Origin: Streptomyces sp. 2114.4
Lineage (GTDB): Bacteria > Actinomycetota > Actinomycetes > Streptomycetales > Streptomycetaceae
Direction: 5' to 3'
DNA: 64,000 bases
NCBI RefSeq assembly: GCF_900187385.1
Contig: NZ_FYEY01000001.1
Coordinates: forward strand, 7,068,001 to 7,132,000
Of the stretch, positions 8,586-17,439 are shown one piece after another. Each line of letters opens with the position of its first letter. The stretch's first letter is position 1. The notes beneath the pieces were generated by a model that was not told where the DNA came from, searched no databases, and worked only from the letters and a program-made list of their open reading frames with translations. A program made the position numbers and the translations under genes.

Positions 8586-9467
8586 GTGAAGAGACAGATG
8601 CAACCGACGTTCGTGCTGGTCCACGGAGCTTTCGCGAACTCCTTCTCCTTCGCGCCGCTCCAGGCCGAACTCGGCCTCCTCGGGCACCGTTCGGTCGCCG
8701 TCGACCTGCCCGGCCACGGATTCGGGGCGTCCTACCCGCTTGCCTATCAGGCACCGCAGGATCTCGAAGAGCTCGCCGCCGAGCCCGGCTCGATCAAGGG
8801 CGTGACGCTTGCCGACAACGCCGCGTACCTGATCGGGATTCTGGAACGGGCCAAGCGGAACGGCCCCGTGATCCTGGTCTCGCACAGTCGCGGCGGCATG
8901 ACGGCCACGGCCGCGGCCAATGCCCGGCCGGAACTGATCGACCGCATCGTCTACGTCTCGGCCTGGTGCCCGGTCCGGCTCGACGTCGGCGACTACTACA
9001 CCGAGCCGGAGATGGCCACGGTCGACGTCGCTTCCCTGGCCCCGGCGATGGTCGGGAATCCGGCCGAACTCGGCCTGCTCCGCACCAACTTCCGTACAGC
9101 GGACAGGGACGTCCTCGCTGCGCTCAAGGCGGCCTTCCTCGCCGACGGCACCGACGAGGAGTTCCTGACCCTCCTGAACACCTTCCAGCCCGACGAGAAC
9201 CTGGACGTCGGCACCTCTGACGACCGGGCGCAGGCCGCGACCTGGGGCCGGATACCCAAAACCTATGTCCGCCTGGCCCGTGATGTGAGTCTGCCGCCCG
9301 CGCTGCAGGACCGGCTGATCCGCGAGGGCAACGAGCTGACGCCCCACAACCCGTACGACGTCCGCACGCTCGACAGCAGTCATCTGAAGTGGCTGATCGA
9401 CGCGGCGCCGGCGGCCCGGGTGCTGGGTGAACTCGCCGCACTTCCGGACGCGCCCGAGGGGTCGTGA
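8586..9467 (+). CDS. Alpha/beta-hydrolase
   Basis: Soluble alpha/beta-hydrolase of 293 residues. The oxyanion-hole motif FVLVHGAFANSFSF is near the N terminus, the nucleophile elbow is SHSRGGM, and the catalytic His is probably in DSSHLKWLID near the C terminus. It resembles esterase-type hydrolases of the salicylate-binding/EstC-like group, acting on esters or lactones. Substrate is unknown. GTG at 8586 and ATG at 8598 are both possible; the GTG has AAGGTGAG upstream. It stands alone, preceded by about 250 bp without a convincing gene. Confidence 0.82.
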   Translation: MKRQMQPTFVLVHGAFANSFSFAPLQAELGLLGHRSVAVDLPGHGFGASYPLAYQAPQDLEELAAEPGSIKGVTLADNAAYLIGILERAKRNGPVILVSHSRGGMTATAAANARPELIDRIVYVSAWCPVRLDVGDYYTEPEMATVDVASLAPAMVGNPAELGLLRTNFRTADRDVLAALKAAFLADGTDEEFLTLLNTFQPDENLDVGTSDDRAQAATWGRIPKTYVRLARDVSLPPALQDRLIREGNELTPHNPYDVRTLDSSHLKWLIDAAPAARVLGELAALPDAPEGS

Positions 9468-9602
9468 CCCGAGTCTGATCCGCCTGCGTGCGGGGGCGGA
9501 CGCCGGTGCGGAACTCGACGTAGGATGCGCAGCGACATCGCGTGTCGGTCACCGGCTGGGTGAGGCATGGAGGTGTCCGGGAGATGCCCCTGGAGGCATT
9601 CC

Positions 9603-9992
9603 TTGTCAGTCGAGTTGAACCACACGATCATCCACGCCCGGAACAACCGGGAGTCCGCCGAGTTCTTCGTGGACCTGCTGGACCTTGAGATCACCGCGGA
9701 GTGGGGCCCGTTCATCGCCGTCGGCCTGAGCAACGGCGTCACACTGGACTTCGCCACGATTCCCGCGGAAAGCATCACGCCGCAGCACTACGCCTTCCTG
9801 GTCTCCCAGGAGGAATTCGATGCGGCATACGCGCGGATCACGCGGCGCGGCATCGAGCACTACGCCGACCCGCGACGGCAGCATCCCGGCGAGATCAACC
9901 ACCATGACGGCGGCTGTGGCGTGTACTTCATGGACCCGGCCGGCCATGCCATGGAACTGATCACCGTGCCGTACGGCGGCCGGCTGTCGTAA
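9603..9992 (+). CDS. VOC-family (glyoxalase/dioxygenase fold) protein
   Basis: Single-unit VOC protein of 129 residues with paired beta-alpha-beta modules. Candidate metal ligands are His in LNHTIIHA, His in PQHYAFLV and Glu in GHAMELITV, the usual H/H/E set. VOC members include glyoxalases, dioxygenases and antibiotic-binding proteins, so the reaction is open. TTG at 9603 is proposed as the start because CTGGAGG lies just upstream and the conserved fold begins at VELNHTII; an in-frame ATG at 9567 would add 12 residues that do not fit. A hairpin terminator follows. Confidence 0.78.
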   Translation: MSVELNHTIIHARNNRESAEFFVDLLDLEITAEWGPFIAVGLSNGVTLDFATIPAESITPQHYAFLVSQEEFDAAYARITRRGIEHYADPRRQHPGEINHHDGGCGVYFMDPAGHAMELITVPYGGRLS

Positions 9993-10308
9993 GCGCCCGA
10001 TCTGGGGGCCGCGACCCCGGCTCGGGGCTGCGGCCCTCAACTGTCAGCAGCAGCCGGGGAAGCGGCTCCGGACCATGGCTCGTTTTGGTGTAGGCACGTC
10101 AAAAATCATGAGGGGGCTGCCTTGCTCTCTTCAGGGGTGCATGTCTCAATGGGCAGCGATTCAGGTCGCTGACCACCCGTCAGGTCTGGACGGTGGTCGG
10201 CACGGGGGTCCGACCGCGGGCTCCTGCGTGGCTGCCGGCCGTTCCCGCGTGATTCCCCCCGACGGCCGGAGCCATGGGCCTGTACCCCTCAAGAAGGCGG
10301 TACCCCCC
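9993..10308. other. Non-coding spacer upstream of a secreted-protein gene
   Basis: About 315 bp. The first 45 bp hold the hairpin terminator. The rest is presumably promoter and leader of the secreted protein, with an AT-richer patch (TCAAAAATCATGAG) around 10098-10112. The downstream frame stays open through much of it but no conserved protein is recognisable. Confidence 0.4.
10006..10036 (+). terminator. Hairpin terminator after the VOC gene
   Basis: Interrupted inverted repeat: GGGCCGC (10006-10012) pairs with GCGGCCC (10030-10036) and CCCCG (10015-10019) with CGGGG (10023-10027). It lies 14 bp after the stop codon. No U-tract, which is normal for Streptomyces. Confidence 0.65.
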
Positions 10309-10785
10309 ATGAGATACCTCAGATCAGGCACGCTCGGATTCGGTACGGCGCTCGGCGTTGCCGTCGCCGCCGCGGGCACACTGGCGATGGCACCGGCTGC
10401 TGCCGCGGTCACCCCCGGCACCGCCACCGTCTCGTTCAACTGCGGCGCTTTCGGCTCCGGTATGGCGACACTCACCGCGACCCAGAACGGCACGGCGGCG
10501 ACCATCAGTCTTTCCACGTCGGCGATCACGTCACCGATACCCGTCGGCGCGAACACGGTCAGCTCCACGCTCACCCTCACCAAGAACGGCTCCGGAACGA
10601 CGACGTTCACCGGCAACCACAACCCGGCGATCCCGGCCGGCAAACCGGTCTCCACCGGCCCGCTCAGCGGTACGGTCGCCACGGGCGACAAACTGGCGGC
10701 CACCTCGCTGAAGGTCGTGGTCTTCGGCGTCACGGCCACCTGCAACGCCACTTCTCCGCAGTCCCCGGGACCGTTCGTCTTCTGA
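10309..10785 (+). CDS. Small secreted protein, function unknown
   Basis: Pre-protein of 158 residues with a clear Sec signal peptide: basic MRYLR, a hydrophobic core and an Ala-rich cleavage zone ending near AAAAVTPG (about residues 32-36). The mature part is rich in Thr, Ser, Gly and beta-prone residues, with one Cys near its start (FNCGAF) and one near its end (ATCNAT), suggesting a single disulfide closing a beta-sandwich-like domain. I do not recognise the family beyond Streptomyces secreted hypotheticals. ATG at 10309 follows AAGAAGG at good spacing; longer in-frame versions lack a signal peptide at their start. Confidence 0.7.
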   Translation: MRYLRSGTLGFGTALGVAVAAAGTLAMAPAAAAVTPGTATVSFNCGAFGSGMATLTATQNGTAATISLSTSAITSPIPVGANTVSSTLTLTKNGSGTTTFTGNHNPAIPAGKPVSTGPLSGTVATGDKLAATSLKVVVFGVTATCNATSPQSPGPFVF

Positions 10786-10792
10786 TCCCGAA

Positions 10793-10838
10793 GGTGGGCG
10801 GGGACCGGTGGGCCGTCGTCCGCCGGTCCCCGCCCACC
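10793..10838. terminator. Bidirectional terminator, 16-bp perfect stem
   Basis: GGTGGGCGGGGACCGG (10793-10808) pairs perfectly with 10823-10838. It lies between the convergent secreted-protein gene and permease gene, close to both stop codons, so it can end transcription from both sides. Confidence 0.85.
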
Positions 10839-10861
10839 GCCGTACGGTCAGCCCCCGCGGC

Positions 10862-12328
10862 TCACAGCCGCTTGCCGCCGCTCCCGCCACCGACGCTCCC
10901 GCCACCGGCGCTCGCCCGCTCCGCCCGTGCCAGGTTCGAGCGGCGGTAGGAGTAGGTGAAGTAGATGACCATGCCGACCAGGAACCAGACCACGAACCGC
11001 ACCCAGGTCTGCCATTCCAGGAACGTGATCAGCCAGACCGAGAAGCACACCCCGAGGGCCGGTACCACCGGCATCCCCGGCGTACGGAAGGTCCGTGGCA
11101 GTTCGGGACGCTTGTAGCGGAGCACGATCACCGCGATGCAGACCACCACGAACGCCAGCAGGATGCCGATGTTGGTCAGCTCGGCGGCCTCGCCGATCGG
11201 GAGGAAGCCCGCGATGACCGCGGAGGCGAGGCCGACGATCCAGGTCACCCGGGTCGGCACATGGTGCTTGGGGCTGGTCTTGGCGAACCACTTCGGCAGC
11301 AGGCCGTCCCGGCTCATCGAGAACCACACCCGGGTCACGCCGAGCATGAAGGTGAACATGACGGTCAGAATGCCGATGATCGCGCCGACCGCGATGACAT
11401 CCGCCAGACCGCTCAGGCCCACCGACTTGAACGCCGAGGAGAAGCCGCTCTCCGGGTCGATGTGCTTGTAGTTCTGCATCCCCGTCAGGACCAGGCAGGC
11501 CAGGACGTACAGCACCATCGAGATGGCCAGCGAATACATGATCGCCTTGGGCATATGGCGCTGGGCGTCCTTGGACTCCTCGGCCGCGGTGCTCATCGCG
11601 TCATAGCCGAAGACCGCGAAGAAGACGGTGGCCGCGCCGGTGAAGGCACCGCTCACGCCGAACGGGAAGAACGGCGTGTAGTTCGAGGTCTTGATGTGGA
11701 AGAAGCCGACCGCGATCACCACGATGACCACCAGGACCTTCAGGGCCACCACGATCGTCTCGAAGCGCGCGGCGTTCTTGATGCCCAGGGTCAGCAGATA
11801 GGCGATCAGGAGGCAGAGCACCGCGGCGAAGAGGTCCACCTGGTGTCCCGGCCCCGTTCCCGGCGCGCCCAGCATCCAGGCGGGCAGGTCCAGGCCCATT
11901 TCGCCGAGCAGGAAGCCGAAGTAGCCGGAGATGCCGATCGCGACCACCGCCACGATCGCGGTGTACTCCAGCAGCAGGTCCCAGCCGATGAACCAGCCCG
12001 CCACCTCGCCGAGGACCGCGTAACCGTAGGTGTAGGCCGAGCCCGCCTTCGGGATCAGCCCGGCGAATTCCGCGTAGGAGAACGCGGCCGCGGCACTCGC
12101 GATGCCCGCGATGAGGAAGGAGATCAGGACCGCGGGGCCCGCCTTCCCGTTCGCGACGGTGCCGGCCAGCGTGAAGATTCCCGCGCCGATGATGCCGCCG
12201 ACGCCGATGGCCGTCAGCTGCCACAGGCCGAGCGCCCGGGTGAGCTGTTCGCTCGCGGTGCCTTCCGCCTCTTCAATGTGTTCGATCGGTTTACGGCGCA
12301 AAATGCCCTGTCCCGCGCGCAGCCCCAT
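10862..12328 (-). CDS. Cationic amino-acid transporter-type APC permease
   Basis: Membrane transporter of 488 residues with about 12 or more hydrophobic segments. The APC-superfamily signature GVGGIIGAGIFTLAG lies in TM1, followed by SYAEFAGLIPKAGSAYTYGYAVLGE in TM3. This start, TM1 and the FFAVFGYDAMSTAAEESKD segment fit the CAT (cationic amino-acid transporter) branch rather than GABA permeases. It would import basic or branched amino acids with protons; the substrate is inferred. ATG at 12328 has GGAGGG at suitable distance. The C terminus ends in a Gly/Ser-rich tail encoded by a short GC-rich repeat. Confidence 0.88.
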   Translation of the reverse strand: MGLRAGQGILRRKPIEHIEEAEGTASEQLTRALGLWQLTAIGVGGIIGAGIFTLAGTVANGKAGPAVLISFLIAGIASAAAAFSYAEFAGLIPKAGSAYTYGYAVLGEVAGWFIGWDLLLEYTAIVAVVAIGISGYFGFLLGEMGLDLPAWMLGAPGTGPGHQVDLFAAVLCLLIAYLLTLGIKNAARFETIVVALKVLVVIVVIAVGFFHIKTSNYTPFFPFGVSGAFTGAATVFFAVFGYDAMSTAAEESKDAQRHMPKAIMYSLAISMVLYVLACLVLTGMQNYKHIDPESGFSSAFKSVGLSGLADVIAVGAIIGILTVMFTFMLGVTRVWFSMSRDGLLPKWFAKTSPKHHVPTRVTWIVGLASAVIAGFLPIGEAAELTNIGILLAFVVVCIAVIVLRYKRPELPRTFRTPGMPVVPALGVCFSVWLITFLEWQTWVRFVVWFLVGMVIYFTYSYRRSNLARAERASAGGGSVGGGSGGKRL

Positions 12329-12453
12329 ACGTCATCCCTCCGTACGCTCCGTCGTGGTCCGACGGCGGATCATCATGGCCCCTTGGGGGCGACGAGGGAA
12401 GGCGACTCCCTAGTAGTGCCGGGACTCGCCGGGAGACATACACGGGAGGGGCG

Positions 12454-12669
12454 TCAATCGGCGTCCTCGAGCCGGAATCCGACCTTCAGGCCGACTTGGT
12501 AATGGTCGATTTCGCCGTCGACGATATGCCCGCGGACCTGGCTGATCTCGAACCAGTCGAGGTTGCGCAGGGTCTGCGAGGCGCGCTTGATGCCATTCTC
12601 GATCGCGGCGTCCACGCTCTGCTGGGACGTACCGACGATCTCGGTCACGCGATACGTGCGGTCGGTCAC
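12454..12669 (-). CDS. Dodecin-family flavin-binding protein
   Basis: Small protein of 71 residues, the normal dodecin size. The motif RVTEIVGTSQQSVDAAI at the N terminus, the central LRNLDWFEISQVRG, which includes the tryptophan that stacks on flavin, and HYQVGLKVGFRLE at the end are all typical. Dodecins form hollow dodecamers that store or quench riboflavin or FMN. GTG at 12669 is preceded by GAGGGAG. It follows the universal stress gene on the same strand by about 107 bp and may share its transcript. Confidence 0.93.
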   Translation of the reverse strand: MTDRTYRVTEIVGTSQQSVDAAIENGIKRASQTLRNLDWFEISQVRGHIVDGEIDHYQVGLKVGFRLEDAD

Positions 12670-12776
12670 GGTGGTCTCCCTCGCCGGGGCGGCGCTCCGC
12701 CCGTGCACTGTCCACCGTGCCTCAGGGCGGCGCGCCCCACCAGCGGAGCACCGGGGCGGCCCCTGGAGTGCCCCGC

Positions 12777-13238
12777 TCAGGGGACGACGGTGACCGGCCA
12801 GCGCCCGGCCTTGACCAGCCGCACCGCGACCGAGCCCATGATGCGGTGCCCGGCCTGCTCCGAGGCGCCGACCACCACGGCGTCGGCCTTGAGCTCGTCG
12901 GCCATCTGCACCATGCCGTTGTACGGGTCGGCGCGCAGGGTGTGGAACTCCCAGCGCAGGCTGTAGATCCCCGCCAGCCGCTCGGTCGCCTTGCGGATCT
13001 CGGCCATCAGCTCCTCGGCGACCTGGTCGGTCGCATCCGTGACCGGGGCGCCCATCGCGGCCCCGGCCGGCAGTACCGGCTGGACGTAGACCAGCACCAG
13101 CTTCGAGGACTGCCGCCTGGCCAGGCCCGCCGCGTACGAGGCGGCGCGCCACGACGAGTCGGAGCCGTCGATGCCGACGACGATGACCTTCGGGCCGTCC
13201 GTTCCGCGTTCGAACGGTGCGGGTGCGTTCTCCTCCAC
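12777..13238 (-). CDS. Universal stress protein (UspA family)
   Basis: Single-domain Usp of 153 residues. VIVVGIDGSDSSWRAASYAA opens the Rossmann-like fold, and the C-terminal ADAVVVGASEQAGHRIMGSVAVRLV carries the nucleotide-binding motif in a modified form (G-2x-G-9x-G-(S/T) type). It probably binds ATP and acts in stress or dormancy responses. The start is uncertain: GTG at 13238 gives the usual length but has no strong ribosome site, and a leaderless transcript is possible. It is preceded by the terminator of the PAS-LuxR gene and followed by the dodecin gene on the same strand. Confidence 0.87.
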   Translation of the reverse strand: MEENAPAPFERGTDGPKVIVVGIDGSDSSWRAASYAAGLARRQSSKLVLVYVQPVLPAGAAMGAPVTDATDQVAEELMAEIRKATERLAGIYSLRWEFHTLRADPYNGMVQMADELKADAVVVGASEQAGHRIMGSVAVRLVKAGRWPVTVVP

Positions 13239-13276
13239 ACCAGGGAGGTTATCCGAACAGGTGTGCCGACGGGGTG

Positions 13277-13341
13277 CCGGGCCGCAGCGTGCACGGGCCC
13301 GCCGGCCGCGCGCTGCCGGACCCGTGCACGCTGCGGCCCGG
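13277..13341 (-). terminator. 21-bp perfect inverted repeat terminating the PAS-LuxR gene
   Basis: Arms at 13277-13297 and 13321-13341 (left arm begins CCGGGCCGCAGCG) are perfectly complementary over 21 bp around a 23-nt loop. The stem abuts the stop codon of the regulator gene, so it is the likely minus-strand terminator. Confidence 0.85.
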
Positions 13342-14061
13342 TCAGGCAGGCGCCGGCGGCCAGCTGTCCGGGGAGAGCACGCCCAGCACATACGCCCTGG
13401 CGACCAGCGCGGTACGGCCCTGCACCCGCCAGCGGCGGGCCAGCCGGGTGAGGTGGTAGTTCACCCCGTCGACGGTCAGCCCCAGTGCCGTACCGATCGA
13501 CGCCGTGGTCGCGCCGCCCGCGGCCAGCGCCAGGATCCGGGCTTCCACCGGGCTCGCCGCACCGCGCGGTGCCGGCTGCGGGGCGCTCTCCCGCACCCGC
13601 AGCAGCGCCAGCAGGGCGGGCGGGTTCACCGAGGGGTCACCCACCGGGTCGATGGTCAGTTCCCCTTCCCGCTCGGCCCCGTCCGTCCCGGCGCGCCAGC
13701 GCACCTCGACCGGATAGCGGGAACGGCGTCCCAGGCGCAGGGCCTCGGTGAGCCGGTCGACCTGGGCCATCGCGCGCGGCTGGAACAGGTCCAGCAGGTT
13801 GCGGCCACGCAGCGCGCCCGGGGCCGTGCCCCACTGCTCGGCCATCGCCGGATTGGCGATCAGCACCTCGCCGTGGGCCCGGCACACCGCGATCGGCGTG
13901 GGGATGCGGTCCAGCAGGATCAGGAAGTAGTTGCGCCACGGGCCGCCCGCGTACGGCCCGGCCGGATCGACGTCGACGCGCTCACAGGGCGCCTTGTCTT
14001 CTTCGACCGCGGCTGCGTCCGCGTCCGCGCCCGGCGTTCCGTCGGCAGTCCCGTTGTCCAT
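13342..14061 (-). CDS. PAS-domain LuxR-type transcriptional regulator
   Basis: Regulator of 239 residues. A PAS-like sensor spans about residues 43-155 (LLDRIPTPIAVCRAHGEVLIANPAMAEQWG). A LuxR/GerE helix-turn-helix follows at the C terminus (SPVEARILALAAGGATTASIGTALGLTVDGVNYHLTRLARRW). There is no receiver domain. It is divergent from the P450-reductase fusion 106 bp away, so it is the probable regulator of that gene, perhaps sensing the substrate through PAS; this is inference from layout. ATG at 14061 follows GAAGGGG. Confidence 0.85.
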   Translation of the reverse strand: MDNGTADGTPGADADAAAVEEDKAPCERVDVDPAGPYAGGPWRNYFLILLDRIPTPIAVCRAHGEVLIANPAMAEQWGTAPGALRGRNLLDLFQPRAMAQVDRLTEALRLGRRSRYPVEVRWRAGTDGAEREGELTIDPVGDPSVNPPALLALLRVRESAPQPAPRGAASPVEARILALAAGGATTASIGTALGLTVDGVNYHLTRLARRWRVQGRTALVARAYVLGVLSPDSWPPAPA

Positions 14062-14107
14062 TGCCCCTTCTCAGGTCCGTGCGCAAGAGCGAGCACCGAA
14101 AAACCAC

Positions 14108-14156
14108 TGCACAATCATGCAGTTGTCCGGGCGTGACCTGCACCTGGGTGCCTGCA
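14108..14156. promoter_or_regulatory. Clustered TGCA sites in the regulator/P450 spacer
   Basis: Four TGCA tetramers start at 14108, 14118, 14139 and 14153, two of them in TGCACAATCATGCA and two in TGCACCTGGGTGCCTGCA. They lie in the only shared promoter region of the PAS-LuxR and P450 genes and could be the regulator's binding sites. This is positional inference. Confidence 0.3.
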
Positions 14157-14167
14157 CGCTTGGAGAC

Positions 14168-17100
14168 ATGACCGACACCATCGCGCTCCACAGCGACGCA
14201 CGTGCCGCCGATGACGGCATTCCGGTGGCCGACCTCACGGCGACCGGGCTCACCCACACGCCCATCCAGCAGTCCATGGACCTCGCCCGGCTCCACGGCC
14301 CGGTCTTCAAGCGCAAGTTCGGCGAGCGCGAGACGCTGTTCCTCTCCTCGCTGGACCTGGTCACCGAGGTCGCCGACGAGTCCCGCTTCGCCAAGGGCGT
14401 GTCGGTCGTCCTGGAGAACGTCAGAGAGTTCGCCGGTGACGGTCTGTTCACCGCCTACAACGACGAGCCGAACTGGGCCAAGGCGCACGAGGTCCTGATG
14501 CCGGCCTTCGCGCTCGGCTCGATGCGCACCTACCACCCGGCGATGCTCAAGGTCGCCCGCCGGGTGATGGCTTCCTGGGACCGGCGGGTGGCCGACGGCA
14601 CGCCCGTCCAGGTCGCCGAGGACATGACCCGGATGACGCTGGACACCATCGGGCTCGCCGGTTTCGGCTTCGACTTCGAGTCGTTCTCCCGCGGCGAGTG
14701 CGCGCACCCGTTCGTCGAGGCGATGGTGCGCTGCCTCGAATGGAGCATGACGAAGTTCTCCCGCGACCCCGACGCGGACCACTCCGCGGCGGACGCGGCC
14801 TTCCAGGCCGACGCCGACTACCTCGCGTCGGTCGTCGACGAGGTCATCGCGGCCAGGACGGAGAGCGGACAGACCGGCGACGACGATCTGCTCGGTCTGA
14901 TGCTCGGCGCCGGGGGCCAGGAGGGCGGCGGGCCGTCCCTCGACCTTGCCAACATCCGCAACCAGGTCATCACCTTCCTGATCGCCGGCCACGAGACCAC
15001 CTCGGGCGCGCTCTCCTTCGCCCTCTATCACCTGCTCAAGGACCCGCTCGCGCTGCGCATGGTCCAGCGCGAGGCCGACGAGCTGTGGGGCGACCGGAGC
15101 GACCCCGACCCCTCGTTCGAGGACATCGGCCGGCTGCCGTTCACCCGCCAGGTCCTCAACGAGGCGCTGCGGCTGTGGCCCACCGCCGCCGCCTTCACCC
15201 GGCAGGCGCGCGAGGACACCCTGCTCGGCGGCCGCTACCCGGTGCAGGCGGGGGAGCTGGTCACGGTGCTGACGCCGATGCTGCACCGCGATCCCGCCTG
15301 GGGCGACAACCCCGAGCTGTTCGACCCGTCCCGCTTCAGCCCGGAGGCCGAGGCGGCCCGCTCGCCGCACGCCTACAAGCCGTTCGGGACCGGTGAACGC
15401 GCCTGCATCGGGCGGCAGTTCGCGCTCCACGAGGCGACCATGCTGCTCGCCCTCCTCGCCCACCGCTACCGCCTGATCGACCACGGCGACTACCGGCTGC
15501 GCATCAAGGAGACGCTGACCCTCAAACCCGACGGGTTCACCCTCACCCTGGCCGCCCGTACGCCCGCCGACCGGGCCGCGGTCCGCGCCGCGCTGGCCGT
15601 GCTCCCCGGCGGCGGCGCCGGCGCCGCGGACGCCCCCGCGACCGACGACGGGCTGCCCACCCGCGCCGTGCAGGGCACCGGCCTGCTGCTGTTGCACGGC
15701 AGCAACTACGGCACCTGCCGGGAGTTCGCCGAACGGCTCGCCGACGAGGCCACCGGGCTCGGCTTCGCCGCCGATGTGGCGCCGCTGGACGCGTACGCCG
15801 GTGCGCTGTCCGCCGACCGGCCCGTCGTCATCGTCGCCGCCTCCTACAACGGCCGGCCCACCGACGACGCCGCCGCCTTCGTGAGCTGGCTGAACACCGC
15901 GCAGGACGGCGCCGCCACCGGCCTCCCGTTCGCCGTCCTCGGCGTCGGCGACCGCAACTGGGCCGCCACCTACCAGCACATACCGACCCTCATCGACGAC
16001 CGGCTCGACGCACTCGGCGGGGACCGGCTGCTGCCGCGGGCCGAGGCCGACGCCTCCGGCGACCTGGGCGGCACCGTCAAGGAGTTCACCGCCGCGCTGC
16101 GCACCCGATTGCTGACGCGCTACGGCGACCCGGCGAGCATCGGCGCGAGCGCACCGGACGCCGAGGACACCGGCTACACCGTCACCGAGATCACCGGCGG
16201 TCCGCTGGACGCGCTCGCCGCCCGTCACGGCCTCGTCCCCATGACCGTCACCGAGGCCCACGACCTCACCGCCGAGGGCTGGCCGCGGCCCAAGCGCTTC
16301 CTGCGCATCGCCCTGCCGGACGGTGTCGGCTACCGCACCGCCGACCACCTCGCCGTGCTGCCGGCCAACGCTCCGGCCGCCGTCGAGCGGGCCGCCCGGG
16401 CGCTCGGCGTGGACCCGGACACCGTCCTCGCGCTGCACTCAGGGCGCCGTCCGAGCCGCGACACGCTGCCCGTCGACCGGCCCCTGACGGTGCGTGAACT
16501 GCTGACCCATCACCTTGAGCTGGGCATGCGGCCCACCCCGGAGCAGGTTGCCGTACTCGCCGCGCTCAACCCCTGCCCGCCCGAGCGCCAGGCCCTGGAG
16601 AACGTCGCCGAGGACGATCCGCGCACCCTGATCGACCTGATCGAGGCCCACCCGGCGCTGCGCGGCGCGCTGCCCTGGCCGACGCTCCTGGAGCTGCTGC
16701 CGGCCCTGCGCATCCGGCACTACTCCCTGTCGTCCTCACCCGCCACCGACCCCCGGCACGCCGATCTGATGGTCTCGCTGCTGCCCGGCGGCACCGGCTC
16801 GACCCATCTGCACTCCCTGCGGCCCGGTGACACCGTCCTGGCCCGCGTCCAGCCCTGCCGTGAGGCCTTCCGCCTCGACGCGGACGAGGACACCCCCGTC
16901 ATCCTCATCGCGGCGGGTACCGGTCTCGCGCCGTTCCGCGGTGCCGTCGCCGACCGCCTCGCCGCGGGCCGGCGCTCGCCCGCCCGGCTCTACTTCGGCT
17001 GCGACGACCCGGCGGCGGACTTCTTGCACGCCGCGGAGTTCGCCGCCGCCGAGGCCGCCGGTGTCATCTCGATGCGCCCCGTCTTCAGCGAACGCCCCGA

Positions 17101-17344
17101 GAACGGTCACCGCTTCGTCCAGCACCGGATCGCCGCCGAGGGTGCCGAGGTGTGGGAGCTGCTGCAGGCCGGTGCGCGGGTGTACGTCTGCGGGGACGGC
17201 AGCCGGATGGCCCCCGGGGTACGGGCCGCCTTCCGCGAACTGCACGGCGCGAGCACCGGCGCCTCGCCCCAGGAGTCCGAGGCCTGGCTGCGCGAACTGA
17301 CCGCCTCCGGCCGCTACATCGAGGACGTGTACGCGGCCGGCTGA
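14168..17344 (+). CDS. Self-sufficient cytochrome P450-reductase fusion (CYP102/BM3 type)
   Basis: Fatty-acid hydroxylase-type fusion of 1058 residues, close to the 1049 of P450-BM3. The heme domain covers about 1-470: I-helix FLIAGHETTSG near 270, and heme ligand Cys413 in FGTGERACIGRQF. An FMN flavodoxin domain begins near 505 (LLLLHGSNYGTCREFAERLADE), followed by the FAD/NADPH reductase with RHYSLSSSP, LIAAGTGLAPFRG and YVCGDGSRMAPGV. Such enzymes oxidise medium- or long-chain fatty acids and related compounds with NADPH without separate partners. ATG at 14168 follows TTGGAGAC. It is divergent from the PAS-LuxR gene and ends in a strong terminator. Confidence 0.95.
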   Translation: MTDTIALHSDARAADDGIPVADLTATGLTHTPIQQSMDLARLHGPVFKRKFGERETLFLSSLDLVTEVADESRFAKGVSVVLENVREFAGDGLFTAYNDEPNWAKAHEVLMPAFALGSMRTYHPAMLKVARRVMASWDRRVADGTPVQVAEDMTRMTLDTIGLAGFGFDFESFSRGECAHPFVEAMVRCLEWSMTKFSRDPDADHSAADAAFQADADYLASVVDEVIAARTESGQTGDDDLLGLMLGAGGQEGGGPSLDLANIRNQVITFLIAGHETTSGALSFALYHLLKDPLALRMVQREADELWGDRSDPDPSFEDIGRLPFTRQVLNEALRLWPTAAAFTRQAREDTLLGGRYPVQAGELVTVLTPMLHRDPAWGDNPELFDPSRFSPEAEAARSPHAYKPFGTGERACIGRQFALHEATMLLALLAHRYRLIDHGDYRLRIKETLTLKPDGFTLTLAARTPADRAAVRAALAVLPGGGAGAADAPATDDGLPTRAVQGTGLLLLHGSNYGTCREFAERLADEATGLGFAADVAPLDAYAGALSADRPVVIVAASYNGRPTDDAAAFVSWLNTAQDGAATGLPFAVLGVGDRNWAATYQHIPTLIDDRLDALGGDRLLPRAEADASGDLGGTVKEFTAALRTRLLTRYGDPASIGASAPDAEDTGYTVTEITGGPLDALAARHGLVPMTVTEAHDLTAEGWPRPKRFLRIALPDGVGYRTADHLAVLPANAPAAVERAARALGVDPDTVLALHSGRRPSRDTLPVDRPLTVRELLTHHLELGMRPTPEQVAVLAALNPCPPERQALENVAEDDPRTLIDLIEAHPALRGALPWPTLLELLPALRIRHYSLSSSPATDPRHADLMVSLLPGGTGSTHLHSLRPGDTVLARVQPCREAFRLDADEDTPVILIAAGTGLAPFRGAVADRLAAGRRSPARLYFGCDDPAADFLHAAEFAAAEAAGVISMRPVFSERPENGHRFVQHRIAAEGAEVWELLQAGARVYVCGDGSRMAPGVRAAFRELHGASTGASPQESEAWLRELTASGRYIEDVYAAG

Positions 17345-17356
17345 GGCCCGGTGCCC

Positions 17357-17395
17357 CTCTGCCGGCGGGCCGGGTGATCGGGTCCGCCGGCAGAG
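17357..17395. terminator. Terminator between P450 and DUF2165 genes
   Basis: CTCTGCCGGCGG (17357-17368) and CCGCCGGCAGAG (17384-17395) form a perfect 12-bp stem with a 15-nt loop, 12 bp after the P450 stop codon and upstream of the convergent gene's end. Confidence 0.85.
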
Positions 17396-17439
17396 ACGGG
17401 GTGAGAGGGTGTGGCGGGGAGTGGTGGGCCGGGTGCCCG

